Below the pieces are notes generated by a model that ran no database searches, was not told the DNA's origin, and worked only from the letters and a program-made list of their open reading frames with translations. Shown in pieces: positions 11,741 through 22,500 of a stretch of DNA of 64,000 bases. This stretch comes from Limnanthes douglasii subsp. nivea (Eukaryota; Streptophyta; Magnoliopsida; Brassicales; Limnanthaceae). The DNA lies in assembly GCA_036936605.1 (NCBI GenBank), contig JAUPFV010000002.1, positions 248,827,305-248,891,304 on the forward strand. The letters are read 5' to 3'. The position numbers and the translations under genes were made by a program. Position 1 is the first letter of the stretch. Each line of letters opens with the position of its first letter.

Positions 11741-13560
11741 GATTTAATACTCTCTCTTAAACATGATTTTGTCTTTCTTGTTAAATTCGGTAATCTTTTG
11801 AAGTCCTCGCTTTTCAGTGGGTTGGTGAAAATATTAGCAGCTTAATCTTCTATCTTCACATATTCATCTCGCACATATGTTTTTTCAAGTATAGTCTCTT
11901 ATGTAGTGTCAACGGACATCAATATGCTTGCTTCGATATCAAAATACTGGATTTTAGGCTAAGGTGATGGATGACTTATTATAGACATACACCTTAGTCG
12001 ACTCTTTTTGTGTTAGTTATATCTCTTTCAATAGATTTCTAAGCCAAATCGCATGACTACAACATGTAGTTGCAACAACATATTATGTCTCACAAGTGAA
12101 AAATATGACAATCAGTTATTTCTTAGACATCCCATGTGAAAACAATATTTCTCACGAAGAATATTATTCTAGTAGTACTCAATCGATTATATATGTCTCT
12201 ACTCCAATCGTTATAGTTATAACCAACCATATTTTACTCATTGGAAATTGAATAGAGTAAACAAAAGTCAACTGTACCTTTTAAATAGCGAATAATTATA
12301 TTTGCAACATTGAAATGTGTTGTTGTTGGAGATGACATGTAGCGACTAATCTTCCAACTGCATGAAGAATATCAGGTCTCATGCAAGTTAGATAACATAT
12401 ACTTTCCACCAAAATTTTGATATTTTTTGGATCTAAACTTTCACTTTCATCAAATACTCCAAACTCTATGGGTGTGCTAATCAGCTTAAATTTCTCCATC
12501 TTAAACTTCTTAAGGATATCATTTGTTTAACTTTCTCATGAGATGGAAATTACATTCTTTTGTTGTTTACCTTTAATGCCAAGATAATAAGTCATGATCC
12601 TCATGTCTATCATCTTAGATTTTTTTTATCATCAACATGTTTGGATTGATGCTTGTGAAGCAAGCAAAGTTCCGAGCTTTCCTAATTGCTTAGTTGGTGT
12701 CTTCTGATGTTCTTTGATTTTGGGAAAAAGTTGAAATCATTTATACAAGACCCACACTCTTTTTCGTCTTCTTCATCAAATATCACATGTCCACTTATCA
12801 CAAACTTTTCATTGTTTAGATTGTGCAAATTGTAGCCTTTTGAAATTGATTTGTAACCGATGAATCTAAAACTCTTACTTTTGTCATCCAACTTGGTTTG
12901 GTGTTCGTCTGATACATGGGCATGACTATGCATTCAAATACTCTTAAGTGGGAAATTTTGGACTTTATTCTAATCTAGGCTTCTTCTGGTGTCATTTCTC
13001 AAACATTTCTTAGGTGGTTTCTTTCTTTTGGCATGTGTTGCGCCATATTAAGGATTATTATGTTCTATATTTTTACCACACTGTATTGCTGAGCATGTCT
13101 GGGAACTACAAAACAGTGACAATTTCCATTCGATTCACAAAGCTCGTAGAATTCATTGGATGTAAATTATCATACATCTCATGGCTTTAATATTATTTTC
13201 ACTATCTTTTTCTATAAGTGCTTTGAACTTCTTAAATACTCCAAAGACTTCTGATTTCTGTTTCAAAATATATACCTATTCTTTATTGAAAAATTTATCA
13301 AATAAGAGAAGTAAACAATTACTTTTACCTATAGAAATTGGCTTGATTGGACTACACATATCAGTACGAATAAGCTCGATAGGATTTTTTGCTCTAGATT
13401 CTAACTTCTTTAAAAAAAATTGAAATTGATTTTTAAGTAAAACTTATTTGTATAGTTGGTCTGTGTGATTGATATAAGGTAACTTTCTCAGCGTTTCCTT
13501 CTTGAACAATAACTTTAAACTAGTAAAATTTATGTCCTTAAATCGAATATTCCACATCCA
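11741..13560 (-). pseudogene. Copia polyprotein fragment, minus strand
   Basis: Reading right to left, the pieces are in Copia order. An integrase end appears at about 13150-13060 (FTSNEFYELCESNG followed by VPRHAQQYSVVK). The post-integrase region at 12933-12682 contains TKLDDKSKSFRFIGYKS and VIFDEEDE. The RT connection at 12499-12296 contains STPIEFGVFDESESL then SICYLTCMRPDILHAVGRL. The sequence between and after these is frame-broken, and the core RT motifs are missing, so an internal deletion is likely. No LTR is recognised on either side. Confidence 0.8.
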
Positions 13561-13737
13561 CAAAGCATCTTTTAACATGCCTTAAGACATTTTGTAACAT
13601 TCTATTCTTCTATGTATGATCAAATCTCATTGGCCATCTTTTAACGATAATACAATATTTTTCATATGAATATTGACAAGGGAATGAAAATATGACGATA
13701 CATAAGCCTTGATTTAGCAAATACAATGGTCAAAATA

Positions 13738-14096
13738 GGTGTAATTAATTGTCAATTACTAATCTAAAGCAAACATAAGGACTGAGGGGGTCAAATATAA
13801 TAACTAGTAAACTTGTTTATGAAAAGTAAAGGAGTGGGGTGAGAAATCCATTTGGACAGTGGTAATTATTTAAATTCACTATTTACCTCATGTATATATA
13901 AAATACATTCTGTTTTGGGGAAAAGGTCCAATTATTAATCAATTATTAAAACATTTATTCATTTTGTCTCTTTCTCTCTCTATTAAATACTGATTCTCTT
14001 TATAAAAGTATCAGATACGAACATTTCTTAGACTGACTCTCTCATACAAATATTTTCACACCCGGACTTACTGCTAAGACATATCTGAGCTCATCA
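13738..14096 (+). repeat. Probable 5' LTR of Gypsy B
   Basis: It ends in CTCATCA directly before a primer-site-like sequence and contains a TATAAAAG box near 14001. The left border is a guess because the partner LTR has been lost. It starts an old Gypsy element whose coding remains lie at 14116-14872 and 25355-28610. Confidence 0.45.
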
Positions 14097-14097
14097 G

Positions 14098-14115
14098 TGG
14101 CACCGTCTATGGGAA
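14098..14115 (+). other. Primer-binding site of Gypsy B
   Basis: TGGCACCGTCTATGGGAA lies one base after the LTR end. It resembles the TGGCGCCGTCTGTGGGAA-type primer site found in plant Gypsy elements. Confidence 0.65.
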
Positions 14116-14872
14116 CCTGAGTGGTACCCTGAATCAGCATTCCAGAACCGCAAAATTAATCTAAAACAAACACAAAAACACAGTAGAAACTTAAATTCAT
14201 GGAGAGATAGAGGCAGATCCGACGAACAAATTGATTAGAGTCTCATCTGGAGATCTTGTGATGGAGGAACAAGTAATAAATAAAAGAAACGAAAACAATC
14301 GATATGTTGAAGAGCTCCTAGAAGAATATGTCGTGGTAGTCAGGCGGAAAGAACTGTTAAAGGACATTCAAAGGCTAAATGCTTAAAAATAATCGATAAT
14401 CAACTCGCGAGGAACCAAATCAGAAGTCCAACAAGAGCACAATATGGCAGATCAAGCGCAAGATGTCAATCAATCTGAGGATAATCATCAAAGAAAATAC
14501 CATCGATCCTGCAAAAGGCGAGCTAGATCTAAACAACGATACGAACCGACGGAGTCCAGTGAGTATATATCTTTTTGTTTAGATGAATTTTCTTCCTCGG
14601 ATACAAATTCTAGGTATAAATAATTTCAAATACAAAGAGATTCGAGGGCGCATAAAAGTTCTCACTGAGGTGGTTAAAGGACTAAGGGTTCGAGGAAGTA
14701 AAGCATGAATACGAAAATAAAAATTTATACTCCGAAGATCATTGGAGGCAAATTCAATTTAACAGTAATAATTTGGATACCGAGTCAGTAATAAATTTAC
14801 TTTCTCGTACGATGAGAGACTCTATACGGTCGCGGACAAAGGTCTACGGAGGAGCGCGTATAAGGTCGGACA
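14116..14872 (+). pseudogene. Gypsy B leader and gag 5' part, decayed
   Basis: It follows the primer site and is basic and frame-broken, with Arg/Lys-rich stretches near 14500-14560 like the variable amino half of the element 1 gag. It is cut at 14872 by element 1, and gag similarity resumes after 25354. The cut is marked by the GGACA target copy at 14868-14872. Assignment rests on position and on the downstream continuation more than on motifs in this piece. Confidence 0.55.
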
Positions 14873-15156
14873 TGGTATGAATTAAAGTAATAACGAGTGA
14901 ATTCAGAACAGAGAGTTTGCAATGGAAAAATCAAGTAGTGAAAAGTACTTCTGAATATTTCATAGGTCAAAATAACCTTTTCAGCCTCTTTAAATAGGCA
15001 GGGCGAGTTAGTTAGAGAAACGGTTACATATTGTCATATTTGCAATCTAACCCCTATATTTCTCCTAAAGTCTAATTTTATCCCATATTTACAAGAATTA
15101 TTACTCTAATCCCTAACATTTACATATTAGTCCCTAAGGAATATCTTTCCTTATCA
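14873..15156 (-). repeat. Element 1 3' LTR
   Basis: It runs TGGTATGAATT to CCTTATCA on the plus strand and matches 25066-25349 throughout by eye. On the coding (minus) strand a TATTTAAAG TATA-like box (plus-strand positions near 14991) would serve as promoter. Confidence 0.95.
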
Positions 15157-15171
15157 GTAGCCCCCCTAGTT
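15157..15171 (-). other. Element 1 polypurine tract
   Basis: The minus strand reads CTAGGGGGGCTAC directly before the LTR start TGATAAGG, which is the expected position for the plus-strand primer. Confidence 0.75.
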
Positions 15172-15581
15172 CTTATATAGATATTTATAAGAACTATTAA
15201 ATCATCGAATCCTTCCTCGAATTAACTTAATTTTATCATTCCTCGGATTCTTCACTCCTCGGATTCTTCCTCGTATCAAAACCAATTTTATCACTTTATG
15301 ACTTTGTTGTGACTAAACTCAATGGTTTATGATTTCTCTTTGATTTTAACTCAGCTTCGAAACTGACTTCTTGTGGCATAGCTTTATTTCTTCTTCGAAT
15401 ATTACCACTTCAAACATGGTTTAATAGCACTTCGAAATTTCTGATCCCTACCTAGGGGATTGATTAGACCCCTGACAGTAGACCTGTGACATTACACATT
15501 TCCCTTTTCGTTTCATATTCTGGCCAATGAAAACAACTTGCTTTTTCTACCCTTTCACATTCTCGACGTCCCTCTTCATTC

Positions 15582-15589
15582 TATAAATA
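15582..15589 (+). promoter_or_regulatory. TATA box of the reverse-oriented gene
   Basis: TATAAATA lies 210 bp before the ATG at 15792, in a C/T-rich stretch typical of plant leaders. TATAAATT is found at the equivalent place in the two related elements (33426-33433 and 41439-41446), which supports a real promoter internal to the element. Confidence 0.6.
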
Positions 15590-15644
15590 CCCAGTTACTC
15601 ACTCCTTAAACACTTTTTAGTGAAACCATCTCTTGAACCATCTT

Positions 15645-15745
15645 CAACCTATTCATCAGATCTTCAACCTGTTCATCAGATCTTCAACCTGTTCATCAGA
15701 TCTTCAACCTGTTCATCTTCAATCTATTCATCTTCAATCTGTTCA
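15645..15745 (+). repeat. Tandem repeat in leader of the reverse-oriented gene
   Basis: The 20-base unit TCTTCAACCTGTTCATCAGA is repeated about three and a half times. It then decays into 15-base units (TCTTCAATCTGTTCA). It lies between the TATA box and the first ATG of the gene, in the same frame and without a stop. Confidence 0.85.
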
Positions 15746-15791
15746 TCTTCTCTTGTCTCACCAAGCAAACTCTCATTCCAAAAACCATTGT

Positions 15792-18563
15792 ATGAGAAGA
15801 TACCCTAGATACAATAGATTTAAACCCAGAAGACCAGTAAGATCAAAGAGAAATATCTTTCCTGGTCCTGGTTCCAGTAACCAAGTATTTGGGGCCTACG
15901 ATTATCTTTGTATTTCTCGAAGAGCCAAAGAATACAAAGCTGCTGGGTTGATCTATAACGGTCCTCACTCTTCCTGCACCACTTTTAAATATGGCAACTT
16001 TAATCCAAACCTTGCCACTTCGTCTTCACCTCTAGCTTCTAACCCAGAAAGTAGCTCAACGACCTCTTCTTTCCAAAATCCAACCAAACCTTCAATACTA
16101 AGACCTCATTGGAAACCTAGAATAGTTACTTTAGACAAACCACCCACTTATAACAAATCACAACTCAAATCACCTGTCCTTCAATTCGAAGAGGCAAAAA
16201 ACCCTCAAACCAAAACACTTCCTCCTCAATTCGAGGCTATTAGAGCTAAACATTCCAAAAAATCATCTTTCTTAGTAATGGGTGAAGAAACAAAAACCTC
16301 TTCCACTCCTCAACACTCTCCTCCTCCCCCACAAGAAGTGGATGATACTACACCAGAGTGTAGTCAGCCAATTCCTGTGACTCAACAAGAAACCCAAATT
16401 CGAAGTCACTCCGAGGAAGGTCACAAAAAGGATGATTCAGAAGCTACTGAATCCGATGCCGAGGAGGAATCCGATGCTGAAGGCGTAGCTCCTCCAAAGA
16501 AGCCCCGAGGGAAAAGAAGTCTCATTACATTGCCTGAGAATGTTGCCTCATTAGTTCAGGAAAATCTCAAGCCTCTTTCTGCTTGGTACATTCTTGCCCT
16601 GAAGAATGTACCCTACAGCTACTACCTCGAATCGGAGAAGGAGCACCTCAGAAAGCTATGGGGGTTAACTGATAATATGACACTTCGGCTACCAGTGGAA
16701 GGAGAGACACCCTTGAACTGCCAAAAAGATGAGCTGGTTGTGTACCCTGAGCTCTTTAACTGGGGACTTCGGTTTCCCCTGGATCCGATGATCGTAAAGT
16801 TCTTCGAAATCCACAGACTGTGCCCAACCCAGGTTACTCCAAACTTGCTCTTCACTTTATTTTCAGCAATCATGGTATCAAGACTTGGAGGTATTCCCCT
16901 CGAAATCGAGGACTTCATCTCAGTAACCAAAGTGTCAAATGGCCCTGTTCTACCATTTTATTATTTAACCCTTGAAGATGACTTGAAAATTATCGACGAT
17001 CTCCTCGAAGCCGATAAATTCTGGAAACAACGATTCGTCTTTCTGTCAGGCGCCTGGGAAAATGGACATGAAATCTCCGATGCCAACCCTTCTAAACTCA
17101 CCCTTACCTGGAGAGACAGTAGTAAGTGATACCTTCCTTTGCTTATTTAGTTGTTTTTGATTCAAACTACTTATATAACTATTTTTCTCTCTTTAGAAAT
17201 TCCGAGGCGGTTTAAGGGTCGTCGAAAAGAGGCCAAGCTTATCTTCCAAAAGATGGCAGAGTGGGCTGAAAAGGCTTGGGGAAATGGCTTCCATTCAGCA
17301 TTTGATCCTATTAACTTTGTTAATAGCCATCTTTGGCGAATATCACTAGGGGCTGACTTCCCTGAAGATCCGATGACGCCACCAGATCCTCTTCTAGTAG
17401 TTCAAAGGATTCTTGCACCAGATGGAAAGTGCTATCTCCCACTTCGGAATCGGAGTGACAGCCATCTTCCTTTGAAGAAGAAAGGAAAGAAGAAAAACAC
17501 CACCAGCAAAACTAAACCTCCCTCTACTTCGAAGAGTGTAAGGAAGAGAAAAACGTCTGCACCTTCGCTTCCCACCATATCCGAAGAAGACCAACCCATC
17601 CTGAAGAAGACAAAGAAAAAACAAACTTCTCCAAAAAAGAAAGATAATAAGTCTAACAAGCCCAATGAAAAGAATGAGGCTGATCTCTTAGAGGATGTGC
17701 TAGCTTCCGAGGCACGAGGTAAAACTTTTGTCGAGGTGAATCCTGAGGGAGGTATAACCCTTGGAGACAAACAAATAGATGACTATCTAAACCTCGATGA
17801 CTTCAATTCAAGTGGAGATTTTGTACTTCCTGGTTCTCAACATGCCAACGTTGCTCCTCCAATTTCTACCGATGCTGCTACAACTTCCACATCGAATCCT
17901 TTTGCTCCCATTCATCAGCCAGAGAAATCTGATGAGGTAATTTCAATTCTTCAACCTTTCCCCAATCTAATTTCTGCAGTCACCAAATTATACGAAGAAG
18001 TGAGCAAATCTCAAACCCAACTGGAGCGTCTTGCCCAAGAGCTAGCTAGGAGTAGAAAAGAAACAGAGTCTGAAAAGACTTCTAAAAATGAAGCACTCCA
18101 AAAATTTGAAGCTGAGAAAGAACAGCTTCTTAAAAAGCACAAGGAGGAAGTCGAAGCTCTTAAAACTACTCATCTGGAAGCTCTTAAAAGTCTAAAGGCC
18201 GAACATTCTACTGCTATTTCCGATGCGACGGAGCTTATCAAAGAGACTAAAGAGAAATTGGAAAAAAGCCAGACTGAAATTACTACACTTCGAGCAGGAT
18301 TCGAAGAGGAAAAGGAGGCTGCAGTTAAAGAGGCGAAAAACAAAGTTAGCTCTGTGATGCTTGAAGGCATGAAGAAAACTCAAATTGATACATCCATTCA
18401 GATCCTTCGAGAAGTTCATGCTGCTTGTCCAAGGCTAGACTTATCAAACCTTTGGAAACGAGTTCCAGAAGAACAACGCCCAAAAGAAGCTTTCGAAGCT
18501 CCACCAAGCTCCTCCTCCGAAGAGGCGTCATCGGAAGATGAAGAACAAGAAAATGATGCTTGA
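15792..18563 (+). CDS. Reverse-oriented spliced extra gene of element 1 (Transposase_28-like)
   Basis: The exons are 15792-17121 and 17197-18563, joined across a 75-bp GT-AG intron in phase 1 with a pyrimidine-rich acceptor, giving about 898 residues. The frame is open further upstream, but 15792 is the first ATG. A basic start (MRRYPRYNRFKPRRPVR) and a Ser/Pro/acidic linker precede a globular region at about residues 245-445. Its markers are LSAWYILALKNVPYSYYLES, ELFNWGLRFPLDPMIVKFF and FVFLSGAWENG. Exon 2 adds a Lys-rich linker, a long coiled coil (about residues 690-850), and an acidic Ser tail. The globular part resembles the 'putative gypsy-type transposon' (Transposase_28) family reported in reverse-oriented genes of Tat elements. 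Its function is unknown. Two decayed copies in elements 2 and 3 keep the intron and domain order. Confidence 0.85.
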
Positions 18564-18720
18564 TAGACCAAGTAGTTTGCTTTTGTTTTTTGTGTATGTG
18601 ACTAAGTACTTCAGTTCTTTTTTGTAAACTTCGTATGTTATCCCACGAACAAACTACTTATCTTTTTTTATCTTAAATTTTCTGGTACACTTGTTTGAGC
18701 TGATTATTATTAATGATGGA

Positions 18721-18957
18721 AACACTCACAAGTCGTGGCACTTCGAAAATGTGATGCACTCATAAGACGTGGCACCTCGAAAAATAGATGCACTCATAAG
18801 ACGTGGCACCTCGAAAAATAGATGCACTCATAAGACGTGGCACCTCGAAAAATAGATGCACTCATAAAACGTGGCACCTCGAAAAATAGATGCACTCATA
18901 AGACGTGGCACCTCGAAAAATAGATGCACTCATAAGACGTGGCACCTCGAAAAATTT
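18721..18957 (+). repeat. 34-bp tandem repeat between convergent genes
   Basis: There are seven copies of a 34-base unit (core CTCATAAGACGTGGCACCTC, then GAAAAATAGATGCA), the first being divergent. They lie between the stop of the plus-strand gene (18563) and the end of pol (19189). Element 2 has a 36-bp tandem block at the same place, with a related CACTTCG core. Confidence 0.93.
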
Positions 18958-19188
18958 GGTTGTTTCTTCAAAGCTTTCGCTTCGGAAAATTATTCTTGGT
19001 CAACTTCCAAAGATGATCAATCTTTGCCAAATTACCAAAATAATAAATCACACATCATAACAAACAACCAATGGCCAAAAGAAATTTTATTAAAAAATTC
19101 AATATCAATCAGACACCTCATTAAAACCTTTCTGGGCCAACAGATAAGGAAAGAGTATGTCTGTTTTACAAAAATTCGAAGTTCAGTT

Positions 19189-22100
19189 TTACTCACAGTA
19201 CAATTTCAAGTGCTCTATGTTCCAAGGGTGCTTGAGCATCCTCCCTTCTCGATCTGATAACCTGTAGGAACCTGGTTTGACTCTCATTGTAACTTTGTAA
19301 GGACCTTCCCAATTCGGGGCCAATTTTCCGAGGTGTTTATCCTTGGTGTGAAGAAAAACTTTTCGCAATACTAGATCGCCAATTTTGAATTCCCTTCTCT
19401 TAACTTTGGCATCGTACCTGCTTCTCATTAACGTTTGATAATGAATCACATTTAAATGTGCCTTGACCCTTTTTTCTTCCAACAAATCAAGTTCCACTCT
19501 TCTGGCCTCATCGTTATCTGCATCGGAATATCGTAATAGTCTGTAAGAAGGTAGTGTGGATTCAGCAGGGCACACAGCATCCATCCCATATACTAGAGAA
19601 AAAGGAGTCTCTTTTGTAGCCTCTCTAGGGGTTGTCCTATATGCCCATAATACTTCTTGAAGAAAATTTGGCCACTTCCCTGCTGCTCCAGCCAAATTTT
19701 TCTTTAAGCCATCCAAGATAGATCTATTTGTTACTTCCACTTGTCCATTTGCCTGAGGATGAAAAGGAGTGGAAAAACATTGCTGTATCCCTTTCGAAGA
19801 GCAAAAAGAGTCCATTTCCTTGTTATTAAATTGAGGACCATTATCAGTTGTTATTTTTCGAGGTACTCCAAAACGGTAGCAAATATTGCTTTGAATAAAC
19901 TTGATTACATCCTTAGCTTTTGTCCCAGCTAAGGGTTCTGCTTCTGCCCACTTCGAAAAATAATCAACCGCAACAATAATCATTTGTCTTCCACCAGAAG
20001 CCATAGGTAATGGTCCCACCAAATCAATACCCCACCTATCAAAAGGAACCGCCTCTGAAATTGTCATTAGTGGTACTGCTGGTTTGTGTATTAAATTTGC
20101 ATACCTTTGGCAAGTGTCACAACTTCGAACTAATGACTTGGCATCTTGTAAAATGGTAGGCCAATAATATCCTGCCAACAATACCCTACGCGTTAAAGCT
20201 CTAAACCCACAATGAGCAGACCCATCTCCATCATGCAGTTCGGACAAAACATTCTGAGATTCATCCTTGCCTAAACATCGTAGTAAAGGTTTCGAAGCAG
20301 ACCTTTTGTACAGCACCCCATCCAGTACCACATAGCCAAAGGATTTGTACTTTATTTTCTTGAGCAAGTGTTTATCCATAGGTAATATTCCATTCGAAAT
20401 AAAGTTTAACAAGTCAAACCTCCAATCTCCTCGAGCACACGTCGGATTATTTACTACCTCATCAATAACTTCACATTGCTCAGAATTCGATCTAATCGAA
20501 GGCGATGGTTGGGTTACAATCCATGGGTATTCTTCTGAATAAGCCATCGTTGCCAAAGAATCAGCCATAGTGTTGCTTCCTCTTCGAATATGCTCCACTT
20601 CGACATTTTCAAACTGAGCCATCATCCCCCGAAGCTCTTGCAGATACAAAACTAAACGTTCCTTTTTAGCTTCTGATACCCCTTTAACGTGGTTAACTAC
20701 CAACTGTGAATCTGTTTCCAAGCGTACAAACATTGCTCCACAAATCTTCGCCAACCTTAACCCTGCTAGCACAGCCTCATACTCAGCTTCGTTATTTGAA
20801 GCATGAAAGCCAAATTTTATAGCTTGAAACATAAATTCCCCCGTTGGTGCCACCAATTCCACTCCTGCACTTGACCCTTTACTACTGGATCCCCCATCAG
20901 TTCGAATTGTCCACGTCGGATTCTCATTCACCTTTTCTGTATCTTTCTCCTCGGGTCTGCTCGAATGAAACTCCACCAAAAAATCTGCTAAAGCTTGAGC
21001 TTTGATAGCTGTCCGAGGAGAAAATAGCACATCGAAATCTCCCAATTCCACAGACCACTTTGTCATCCTTCCTGAAATATCTGGTTTTTGTAAAACGTTT
21101 TTTAATGGATATGAAGTTCGAACTACAATAGTATGTGCTTGGAAGTAAGGGCGCATCTTTCTTGCTGCCACTACTATACACAGTGCCAATTTTTCGAGCT
21201 TCAAATAACGTTTCTCAGCATCAACCAAACTTTTGCTGACATAGTAAACAGGCTTCGAAATTTTAGTATCCTCGCTGATCAAAACTGCACTTACTGCATA
21301 ATCCGATACTGCAATATACAAAAACAACTGTTCACCCTTTCGAGGCTTCGATAATATTTCAGGAGAGGATAAAAGATTTTTGATCTTCAGAAAGGCTTCT
21401 TCACAATCCGAAGTCCACTCAAAATTATTAGGCCTTCGCAGCACCTGGAAAAAAGGCAAGCACTTATCTGAAAAACGAGAAATGAATCTGTTCAGGGCTG
21501 CTAACCTGCCTGTTAGCATTTGCACTTCTTTGATATTCCGAGGTGATGACATCGATATCAAAGCCTTCAACTGTTCTGGGTCCACCTCAATTCCTCTTTC
21601 ACTAATCATATACCCCAAAAATTTGCCAGATCGGACTCCAAATGTGCATTTTTCCGGATTCAACTTCAATTGAATGGCTCTAAGATTCAAAAACGTTTCT
21701 TCCAAATCATCAATATGTTCATCATCACCTTTGCTTTTAACAAGCATGTCATCGATGTATACTTCAATATTTCTCCCAATCTGTGAAGCAAACGCCTTAT
21801 TCATCAGCCTCTGATATGTTGATCCAGCATTCTTCAACCCAAAAGGCATTACTTTATAGCAATGCAAACCTCTATCAGTAATAAAAGTCGTGCTTTCTTC
21901 ATCATCTGGATTCATTTGAATTTGATTATACCCCGAAAATGCATCCATGAAAGTCAGAATTTTATTTCCCGAAGTGGAATCCACTAACTGATCTATCCGA
22001 GGCACCGGAAAAGGATCTTTTGGACAGGCTCTATTCAAATCTGTGAAGTCCACACACATTCGCCATTTTCCATTCTTCTTTTTCACCACCACCGGATTAG

Positions 22101-22494
22101 CCGTCCACCTCGGATAATTGGCCTCCCTAATGTGCCCCATCTTGTATAACCGATCCACTTCGGCAACTATGGCCTCAGATTTCTCCAATGAAAAAGCCCT
22201 TCTTTTTTGGATAATTGGCTTGACCTTCGGATCAACCGCCAGGCTATGACATATGATGCTGCTTGGGACTCCTACTACGTCTTCGGATCTCCAAGCAAAC
22301 ACATCCAAATTTTCAGACAAAAAATTCAACAATTTTTCTCGCATCGACAAAGATAACAGAGTGCCAATTCGAAGCACCCTGCCACTATTAAAGATATATT
22401 CCTCTATTTCTTCATTAACCACTACAGAACTCGGGGTTGACCTCGGATCATCAATTCCCTCGTCTGTTTCACCACAAGACAACCCCCCAAACTG
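19189..22494 (-). CDS. Element 1 pol: reverse transcriptase, two RNases H, integrase
   Basis: This frame continues in phase from gag across a single UAG, so the product is probably a gag-pro-pol fusion; the first ATG afterwards is at 22482-22480 or later. The RT core has NGKWRMCVDFTDLNRACPKD, FMDAFSGYNQ and the YIDD active site (YIDDMLVKS, about residue 240). A Ty3-type RNase H follows (KPVYYVSKSLVDAEKRYLKL). A second RNase H then shows RTDGGSSSKG, NNEAEYEAVLAGLRLAK and ETDSQLVV, which contain its acidic residues. Integrase has an HHCC finger (HDGDGSAHCGF ... CDTCQRY). Its DDE core is GIDLVGPLP, TDNGPQFNN and HPQANGQVEV, and a GPY-like end follows (WEGPYKV ... GSYRLSD). No internal stop or frame break is seen. 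Confidence 0.95.
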   Translation of the reverse strand, partial: QFGGLSCGETDEGIDDPRSTPSSVVVNEEIEEYIFNSGRVLRIGTLLSLSMREKLLNFLSENLDVFAWRSEDVVGVPSSIICHSLAVDPKVKPIIQKRRAFSLEKSEAIVAEVDRLYKMGHIREANYPRWTANPVVVKKKNGKWRMCVDFTDLNRACPKDPFPVPRIDQLVDSTSGNKILTFMDAFSGYNQIQMNPDDEESTTFITDRGLHCYKVMPFGLKNAGSTYQRLMNKAFASQIGRNIEVYIDDMLVKSKGDDEHIDDLEETFLNLRAIQLKLNPEKCTFGVRSGKFLGYMISERGIEVDPEQLKALISMSSPRNIKEVQMLTGRLAALNRFISRFSDKCLPFFQVLRRPNNFEWTSDCEEAFLKIKNLLSSPEILSKPRKGEQLFLYIAVSDYAVSAVLISEDTKISKPVYYVSKSLVDAEKRYLKLEKLALCIVVAARKMRPYFQAHTIVVRTSYPLKNVLQKPDISGRMTKWSVELGDFDVLFSPRTAIKAQALADFLVEFHSSRPEEKDTEKVNENPTWTIRTDGGSSSKGSSAGVELVAPTGEFMFQAIKFGFHASNNEAEYEAVLAGLRLAKICGAMFVRLETDSQLVVNHVKGVSEAKKERLVLYLQELRGMMAQFENVEVEHIRRGSNTMADSLATMAYSEEYPWIVTQPSPSIRSNSEQCEVIDEVVNNPTCARGDWRFDLLNFISNGILPMDKHLLKKIKYKSFGYVVLDGVLYKRSASKPLLRCLGKDESQNVLSELHDGDGSAHCGFRALTRRVLLAGYYWPTILQDAKSLVRSCDTCQRYANLIHKPAVPLMTISEAVPFDRWGIDLVGPLPMASGGRQMIIVAVDYFSKWAEAEPLAGTKAKDVIKFIQSNICYRFGVPRKITTDNGPQFNNKEMDSFCSSKGIQQCFSTPFHPQANGQVEVTNRSILDGLKKNLAGAAGKWPNFLQEVLWAYRTTPREATKETPFSLVYGMDAVCPAESTLPSYRLLRYSDADNDEARRVELDLLEEKRVKAHLNVIHYQTLMRSRYDAKVKRREFKIGDLVLRKVFLHTKDKHLGKLAPNWEGPYKVTMRVKPGSYRLSDREGRMLKHPWNIEHLKLYCE

Positions 22495-22500
22495 CTAACT
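22486..22500 (-). promoter_or_regulatory. UAG between gag-pro and pol, probable readthrough site
   Basis: On the minus strand gag ends GAG AGT TAG CAG TTT GGG and the pol frame carries on without a shift. Element 2 has TAG CAG TCA (stop at 40316-40318) and element 3 has TAG AAA TTT (48273-48275). Gypsy B has TAG CAA at 27212. TAG CAG/CAA followed by a pyrimidine resembles known leaky-stop contexts of the tobamovirus type. Readthrough is inferred, not shown. Confidence 0.6.

Noticed and set aside
17394..17770. Minus-strand frames opposite exon 2 of the extra gene
   Set aside because: They are mirror frames of the Lys-rich and Ser-rich linker. They give Phe-rich low-complexity products and lack conservation in elements 2 and 3.
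18721..18957. The 34-bp repeat block as a CRISPR array
   Set aside because: Units abut with no unique spacers, and this is a plant retrotransposon context.
18871..19257. Plus-strand frame through the 34-bp repeats as a gene
   Set aside because: Its start is the repeat itself and it overlaps the end of pol without any recognisable domain.
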